A stretch of 9,684 nt of DNA, taken from Actinomycetes bacterium. Lineage in GTDB: Bacteria; Actinomycetota; Acidimicrobiia; Spongiisociales; UBA5794. The notes under the pieces are model-generated. The model made no database searches, was not told the origin of the DNA, and saw nothing but the letters and a program-made list of their open reading frames with translations. The stretch spans positions 1-9,684 of the forward strand of contig JAMBLL010000268.1 of the NCBI GenBank assembly GCA_023336765.1. Direction: 5' to 3'. Within the stretch, counting starts at the first letter, position 1, and every line of letters starts with the position of its first letter. Both the position numbers and the translations under genes were made by a program. Shown here in pieces: positions 6,942 through 9,684 of this stretch.

Positions 6942-7988
6942 CTACCTCTCGATGAACGGGAGTGAGGAGAATTCGCCCTGTACGGCCTTGCGACGTATCT
7001 CAACGGTGATGGATTCATCAGGAGAAGGGGGTGGGGATACGTACGCCATGGCAATCCCGTGCCCGAGGGTGGGTGAGAAGTTACCGGACGTTACGGTTCC
7101 GGACCCGGAATCGGTGGTCACCTGATAGCCCTCGCGTGCGATGGCTCGACCCTCTGTGGAGAACGCAACGAGTTTGCGTTCGAGGTTGTCCTTTTGGGCA
7201 AGGAGCGATTCTTTGCCGACGAAGTCATGGCCCCACGAGACCACCCAACCAAGACCAGCCTCAAGTGGCGTTGTCTCAGCGTTCAGGTCGTGGCCCCACA
7301 ACGAGTATCCCATTTCCAGTCGCAGCGTGTCCCTGGCGCCAAGTGCGCACTCCTTTGCGCCATTGGCAACGAGAGCGTTCCATAGAGACTCTGCCTCGTC
7401 TGCTTCGATGAAGATCTCTGCTCCCTTTTCTCCGGTGTACCCCGTCCCTGCTGCGGTCACATCGATTCCACCGAAGGTGCCAGACGCAACCCGAAAACGC
7501 CCGGGCATGAATCCGATCGTTCGTTCGATGACGTCAGGTGCATCGGGTCCCTGTACGGCCAGAAGCACCGAACCGGAGCGGATCTGTCCGATCTCAACTG
7601 TCCCGGGAGCGGCCGACCTGAACCGATCGACGATGCCGTCGAAATTCGTACCGTTCGGCATCACCCAGTATTGCTCTTCTCCAAGCCTCCAGACGATGAT
7701 GTCGTCCTCGATGCCTCCCGCGTCGTTGAGAGCCATGGTGTACTGGGCGCGACCCGGTTCGACCTTCGTGATGTCATTGCATAGCTGAGATATCAGCAGA
7801 TCTGTCGAACCTTCGCCCTCCACCGCGAATCGGCCAAGATGCGAAACATCGAAGACCCCTACGGCGGTGCGGACCGCCTCGTGCTCGGCAAGGACGCTGT
7901 CGTATTGGACGGGCATGGTCCAACCACCGAAATCGGTGAACCTTGCGCCTGCGCGCTCATGGACGTTGTGCAGTGGTGACGTGGGCAA
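6942..7988 (-). CDS. gcvT: Glycine cleavage system T protein (aminomethyltransferase)
   Basis: A 348-residue GcvT, which transfers the aminomethyl carbon from lipoylated GcvH to tetrahydrofolate, releasing ammonia and methylene-THF. Family blocks are L-H-x-x-H-x-x-x-G-A-R-F-T-D-F-G-G-W-T-M-P-V-Q-Y (6-29), V-G-V-F-D-V-S-H-L-G (43-52), G-G-I-E-D-D-I-I-V-W-R (91-101; D95/D96 in the catalytic Asp region), G-Y-T-G-E-K-G-A-E-I-F (183-193), L-G-A-R-D-T-L-R-L-E-M-G (216-227) and the C-terminal T-S-G-x-F-S-P-T-L-G (300-309). It is full length. The start is TTG, supported by a strong GGAGG on the minus strand (7994-7998) 5 nt away. No gcvH or gcvP is in the window. It is the first gene of a three-gene operon with ppgK and the lipase-like hydrolase. 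Confidence 0.95.
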   Translation of the reverse strand: MPTSPLHNVHERAGARFTDFGGWTMPVQYDSVLAEHEAVRTAVGVFDVSHLGRFAVEGEGSTDLLISQLCNDITKVEPGRAQYTMALNDAGGIEDDIIVWRLGEEQYWVMPNGTNFDGIVDRFRSAAPGTVEIGQIRSGSVLLAVQGPDAPDVIERTIGFMPGRFRVASGTFGGIDVTAAGTGYTGEKGAEIFIEADEAESLWNALVANGAKECALGARDTLRLEMGYSLWGHDLNAETTPLEAGLGWVVSWGHDFVGKESLLAQKDNLERKLVAFSTEGRAIAREGYQVTTDSGSGTVTSGNFSPTLGHGIAMAYVSPPPSPDESITVEIRRKAVQGEFSSLPFIER

Positions 7989-7993
7989 TCTGA

Positions 7994-7998
7994 CCTCC
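7994..7998 (-). promoter_or_regulatory. Shine-Dalgarno deciding the gcvT TTG start
   Basis: The minus strand reads GGAGG, then 5 nt, then TTG. No ATG or GTG lies in a better place, so this site decides in favour of the TTG codon. Confidence 0.8.
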
Positions 7999-8020
7999 GA
8001 TGCGTAGCAAGGAGAGAATA

Positions 8021-8055
8021 GCGGTCAGCCGTCAGTCGTTATCTATCAGTGATCA
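8021..8055. repeat. Degenerate heptamer array (GTCGTCA-like words)
   Basis: Five 7-bp units, GCGGTCA, GCCGTCA, GTCGTTA, TCTATCA and GTGATCA, keep T at position 5 and A at position 7. This is the most degenerate of the arrays. It lies 33 bp upstream of the gcvT start and may overlap its promoter or leader. Confidence 0.6.
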
Positions 8056-8291
8056 AGATGGCTCTTCAGTCACTTCGGATTTCAGCGGGTCGACTGAACC
8101 AGGGTGACAGCAGGCAGTAGTACGAGGTAGGTATCGCGCAGTACGAACAGACCTCTGGCCATCACAATTTGCATGCGTTCTCGTCAACTCGGAAGTTTCA
8201 CTCGCGGTTTCGACCGGGCGTAGCACGCGCTGAATTGTCGACAGGTGTACATGGGGACACGGCTACACCAACCGATACAAGATCTCCGAGT

Positions 8292-8326
8292 CGTACTACA
8301 TCATTCGTACTACGTACTACGTTCCG
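8292..8326. repeat. Heptamer array (CGTACTA words)
   Basis: Five 7-bp units, CGTACTA, CATCATT, CGTACTA, CGTACTA and CGTTCCG, include three identical copies in register. It lies downstream of the PD-(D/E)XK-like gene. The word contains the palindrome GTAC, so the array can also fold on itself. Confidence 0.75.
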
Positions 8327-8396
8327 AGGCAGGAATCGACTCGCAACCGATCTCGTCGTCACACCCCGCTCATTTCCGAAGAACCGGTTTACGCCG

Positions 8397-8837
8397 CTAT
8401 CCGTTGACTGCGATTCCCAGGTCGACGACTTCTGGTGGCCCCGGTATCCGCGTCGGTGTCGCTGTTCGGATCGAGGCATCTGGTTCTTCAAGACCGTACT
8501 TGACGAGGAGGTGAAGATAGTCGCGTTGGTAGAAGATCTTGCATCGGATCTGGGGGTGTGCCTGTCTCAACATGCGCACCTTCCGGTTCTTCTTCGTAAC
8601 GAGTTTCTGGTTCATCGTTGTGATCTCGATGTATACGTCGTCATCGGGTAGGTAGAAGTCCGGCCGGAAGAAGGAAACAGGTTCACCATCGTCGCCCCAG
8701 TCGATGGCGAACGCTGTCGGTTCGTACTCCCAGTCAATGGCGTAGAAATCAAGGAGTCGTGCGAACTCTCTCTCGGAGTTATGTGCGAACTCCGTGTGGT
8801 CTGCCCGATCAGGGCCGAAGAGATCGTCGACAGTCAG
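8397..8837 (-). CDS. Small PD-(D/E)XK-like protein with CTG start
   Basis: The frame is open on the minus strand from 8909 down to a TAG at 8397. It has no ATG, GTG or TTG until 8615, which is well inside the conserved part. A CTG at 8835-8837 overlaps the MerR stop as CTGA and is preceded by GAGGTG (8846-8851) with 8-nt spacing, so I take it as the start, giving 146 residues. The protein has S-E-R-E-F-A-R-L-L-D-F-Y (21-32), W-x-Y-E-P (36-40), R-P-D-F-Y-L-P (58-64) and V-Y-I-E-I-T-T (68-74), then a basic K-K-N-R-K-V-R (82-88) and Y-Q-R-D-Y-L-H-L-L-V-K-Y-G-L (103-116). This is a PD-(D/E)XK-type layout (E22, D60, E71), but the E-x-K lysine is T73. I recall the same domain fused to hypoxanthine phosphoribosyltransferase in some bacteria. 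Nuclease activity is unproven. Confidence 0.72.
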   Translation of the reverse strand: MTVDDLFGPDRADHTEFAHNSEREFARLLDFYAIDWEYEPTAFAIDWGDDGEPVSFFRPDFYLPDDDVYIEITTMNQKLVTKKNRKVRMLRQAHPQIRCKIFYQRDYLHLLVKYGLEEPDASIRTATPTRIPGPPEVVDLGIAVNG

Positions 8838-9328
8838 TGGCCCGACACCTCGGCGATGCGCGGATCGGCCGACGTGAGTCCATATTGGTCTGGGAAGAGT
8901 TTGTAAATCTCACCCTGGACCTCGTCATGTACTGGCCGCACAGCGATTCCGAACACTCCCTGCCCCTTTGCGAGGAGGTCGATGACCTCTTCGGGGCTGG
9001 TTGCCGCGTAGATCGTTGTGCCATCGCTCAGGAGGGTGATGTCGCGCTCGCGCCAATCCTCCCCGACCTCGAGGTCGAGTTGTTCGAATGCAGACCGGAT
9101 CTTGTGAAGGCTTGTACCCGCGTCCTTGAGACGTTTGACCACCCGCAGCGTGACGATGTCCTGGAACGTGTACAAACGTTGGGTTCCTGAGCCTGTGGCT
9201 TCCTGAAGCGACGGCCCAAGAAGGCCCGTGCGGTCCCAGTAGTCGAGTTGTCGATATGTGATGCCAACGACCTTGCACACCTGTGGTGAGCGGAAGCCGA
9301 GAGCTGTGTCGTATTTTCCGGTACCCAT
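8834..9328 (-). CDS. MerR-family transcriptional regulator (Rv1828-like)
   Basis: A 164-residue regulator with an N-terminal MerR winged helix-turn-helix: F-R-S-P-Q-V-C-K-V-V-G-I-T-Y-R-Q-L-D-Y-W-D-R-T-G-L-L (12-37) and the wing Q-R-L-Y-T-F-Q-D-I-V-T-L (50-61). A dimerisation helix runs from about 63 to 85. The C-terminal part (about 95-145, with D-G-T-T-I-Y-A-A and Q-G-V-F-G-I-A-V) lacks the cysteine cluster of metal-sensing MerR proteins; the only cysteine, C18, is in the HTH. Helix wording and domain layout resemble Mycobacterium tuberculosis Rv1828, which in that genome lies near gcvH and garA; here gcvT is the next operon downstream. The effector is unknown. AGGAG stands 12 nt before the ATG, a long spacing. 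The stop overlaps the CTG of the next gene. Confidence 0.9.
   Translation of the reverse strand: MGTGKYDTALGFRSPQVCKVVGITYRQLDYWDRTGLLGPSLQEATGSGTQRLYTFQDIVTLRVVKRLKDAGTSLHKIRSAFEQLDLEVGEDWRERDITLLSDGTTIYAATSPEEVIDLLAKGQGVFGIAVRPVHDEVQGEIYKLFPDQYGLTSADPRIAEVSGH
8846..8851 (-). promoter_or_regulatory. Shine-Dalgarno supporting the CTG start
   Basis: The minus strand reads GAGGTG, 8 nt, then CTG, all inside the last codons of the MerR gene. This spacing is normal. It is the main evidence that translation of the small downstream gene begins at CTG, not at the internal ATG at 8613-8615. Confidence 0.55.
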
Positions 9329-9342
9329 GATCGTCTGCGTCT

Positions 9343-9370
9343 CCTATACCCAGAGGTTACACGTCCGTAA
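9343..9370 (-). promoter_or_regulatory. Tentative merR promoter/operator region
   Basis: On the minus strand a TATAGG -10-like hexamer (9343-9348) lies about 15 nt before the merR ATG. Just upstream is a small dyad, TTAC-N6-GTAA (9357-9370). MerR proteins typically bind dyads in the promoter spacer and autoregulate, so the position fits, but the -35 match is poor and both motifs are short. From 9371 to 9517 I see no gene or structured RNA. Confidence 0.25.
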
Positions 9371-9517
9371 TTCCGCCCGTTGAACTACGCACGTGAAAGT
9401 TACGGTCATCGTGTGCGCAAGTCAATGACCTTTGCGATCAAACTACAACTCGCTAGATCTCGACCCTCTGGATTTCAGCGGGGTTGCTGCACCACAGGTC
9501 TCGCGCCTGCTCACGGC

Positions 9518-9684
9518 GTCCCCCTTTCAAGGGGGACAACTGAGGAGCGTTAGCGACGAAGTAGGGGGATAACGCGAAGCCAACAGAACTCTTGGGAAGC
9601 ATTGCGGTTACTGGGGAAAGTGGTCGGTGGCTGCGCGTTATCCCCCTCGCTCGAAGACTCGCGTGTCCCCCTTGAAAGGGGGAC
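9518..9684. mobile_element. 167-bp inverted-repeat, MITE-like palindromic element
   Basis: The ends are 20-bp inverted repeats (9518-9537 and 9665-9684) that differ from perfect inversion only through the central 2 nt. Each end is itself a palindrome: GTCCCCCTT, 2 nt, AAGGGGGAC. Inside them a second inverted pair, GGGGGATAACGCG (9564-9576) and its exact complement (9634-9646), is followed by a third, AGCCA (9578-9582) with TGGCT (9628-9632). The whole element can therefore fold into one long hairpin. It has no coding capacity. C5/G5 blocks with a GGGGGATA core resemble a type of non-autonomous intergenic repeat seen in many genomes (recalled, not searched). The right end coincides with the window end, so it may extend further; no target-site duplication can be judged. 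Confidence 0.75.

Larger units (their letters stand above)
7989..8396. other. 408-bp intergenic region upstream of gcvT
   Basis: No credible gene is present on either strand; the short open frames here lack family features and ribosome sites. The region should hold the gcvT promoter and the end of the MerR operon. I looked for a glycine riboswitch on the minus strand, which is common upstream of gcv genes, and did not find the paired conserved aptamer blocks. The visible structure is two heptamer arrays at its ends (8021-8055 and 8292-8326) and a weaker run of C-G-N-N-G-T-A words around 8116-8150. No convincing tRNA or other RNA gene is seen. Confidence 0.6.

Noticed and set aside
6463..7125. 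220-residue open frame on the plus strand opposite ppgK and gcvT
   Set aside because: Antisense shadow of two strongly supported genes; no family motifs, no ribosome site and low-complexity GC-driven composition.
7141..7788. 215-residue open frame on the plus strand opposite gcvT
   Set aside because: Antisense shadow rich in Ser, Pro and Arg; gcvT on the other strand has full family motifs and a good Shine-Dalgarno.
7989..8160. Possible glycine riboswitch upstream of gcvT
   Set aside because: The context invites it and the minus strand contains a CCGAAG-like string, but the conserved aptamer blocks and the tandem second aptamer are not recognisable.
8077..9482. 13-mer GGATTTCAGCGGG found at both 8077-8089 and 9470-9482
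   Set aside because: Flanks do not align beyond the 13-mer, and about one such chance match is expected among all pairs of positions in a window this size.
9371..9517. Possible small RNA or tRNA upstream of merR
   Set aside because: A GGTCGAGATC string on the minus strand resembles a T-loop, but no cloverleaf, acceptor stem or other known RNA core could be assembled.

Overview
The window is a compact bacterial chromosomal segment with nine complete genes of recognisable family plus a tenth, small gene that ordinary start-codon rules miss. GC looks to be in the high 50s (estimated by eye). The likely source is an Actinomycetota bacterium, perhaps Acidimicrobiia-like. The evidence is an actinobacterial-type polyphosphate glucokinase, an adenosine deaminase with the actinobacterial N-T-D-N metal motif, a MerR regulator of the Mycobacterium Rv1828 type, and GTG, TTG and apparently CTG starts. 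The class-level placement is inference. I see no prophage, transposase, CRISPR array, rRNA or tRNA gene.

Left block (47-3541, all minus strand): in transcription order, a PqqB-like metallo-beta-lactamase-fold hydrolase overlaps a YqgE/AlgH protein by 8 nt. After about 180 bp come ribonuclease HII and then a glutaryl-CoA-dehydrogenase-type acyl-CoA dehydrogenase. Middle block (3562-5233, plus strand): a PEBP/YbhB-family protein and adenosine deaminase are 4 nt apart. They diverge from the hydrolase across only 20 bp. A gap of about 140 bp follows, made of heptamer repeats and a long imperfect hairpin, and separates them from the convergent block. Right block (5372-7988, minus): gcvT, polyphosphate glucokinase and a monoglyceride-lipase-like hydrolase form a tight operon, with a 5 nt gap and then a 4 nt ATGA overlap. 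Further right (8397-9328, minus): a MerR-family regulator is coupled to a small PD-(D/E)XK-like protein whose only credible start is CTG, overlapping the MerR stop as CTGA. The window ends in a 167-bp inverted-repeat, MITE-like element (9518-9684).

The genes are mostly housekeeping: one-carbon/glycine metabolism, sugar phosphorylation, purine salvage, acyl-CoA oxidation and RNA primer/ribonucleotide removal. The most unusual signal is between the genes. Four intergenic gaps carry arrays of short degenerate tandem repeats, seven arrays in all. Each array uses a different word, but all have exactly 7-bp periodicity. Two of these arrays in the convergent gap are reverse complements and build the hairpin. 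The other points worth following are the hidden CTG-start gene and the nested palindromes at the right end.
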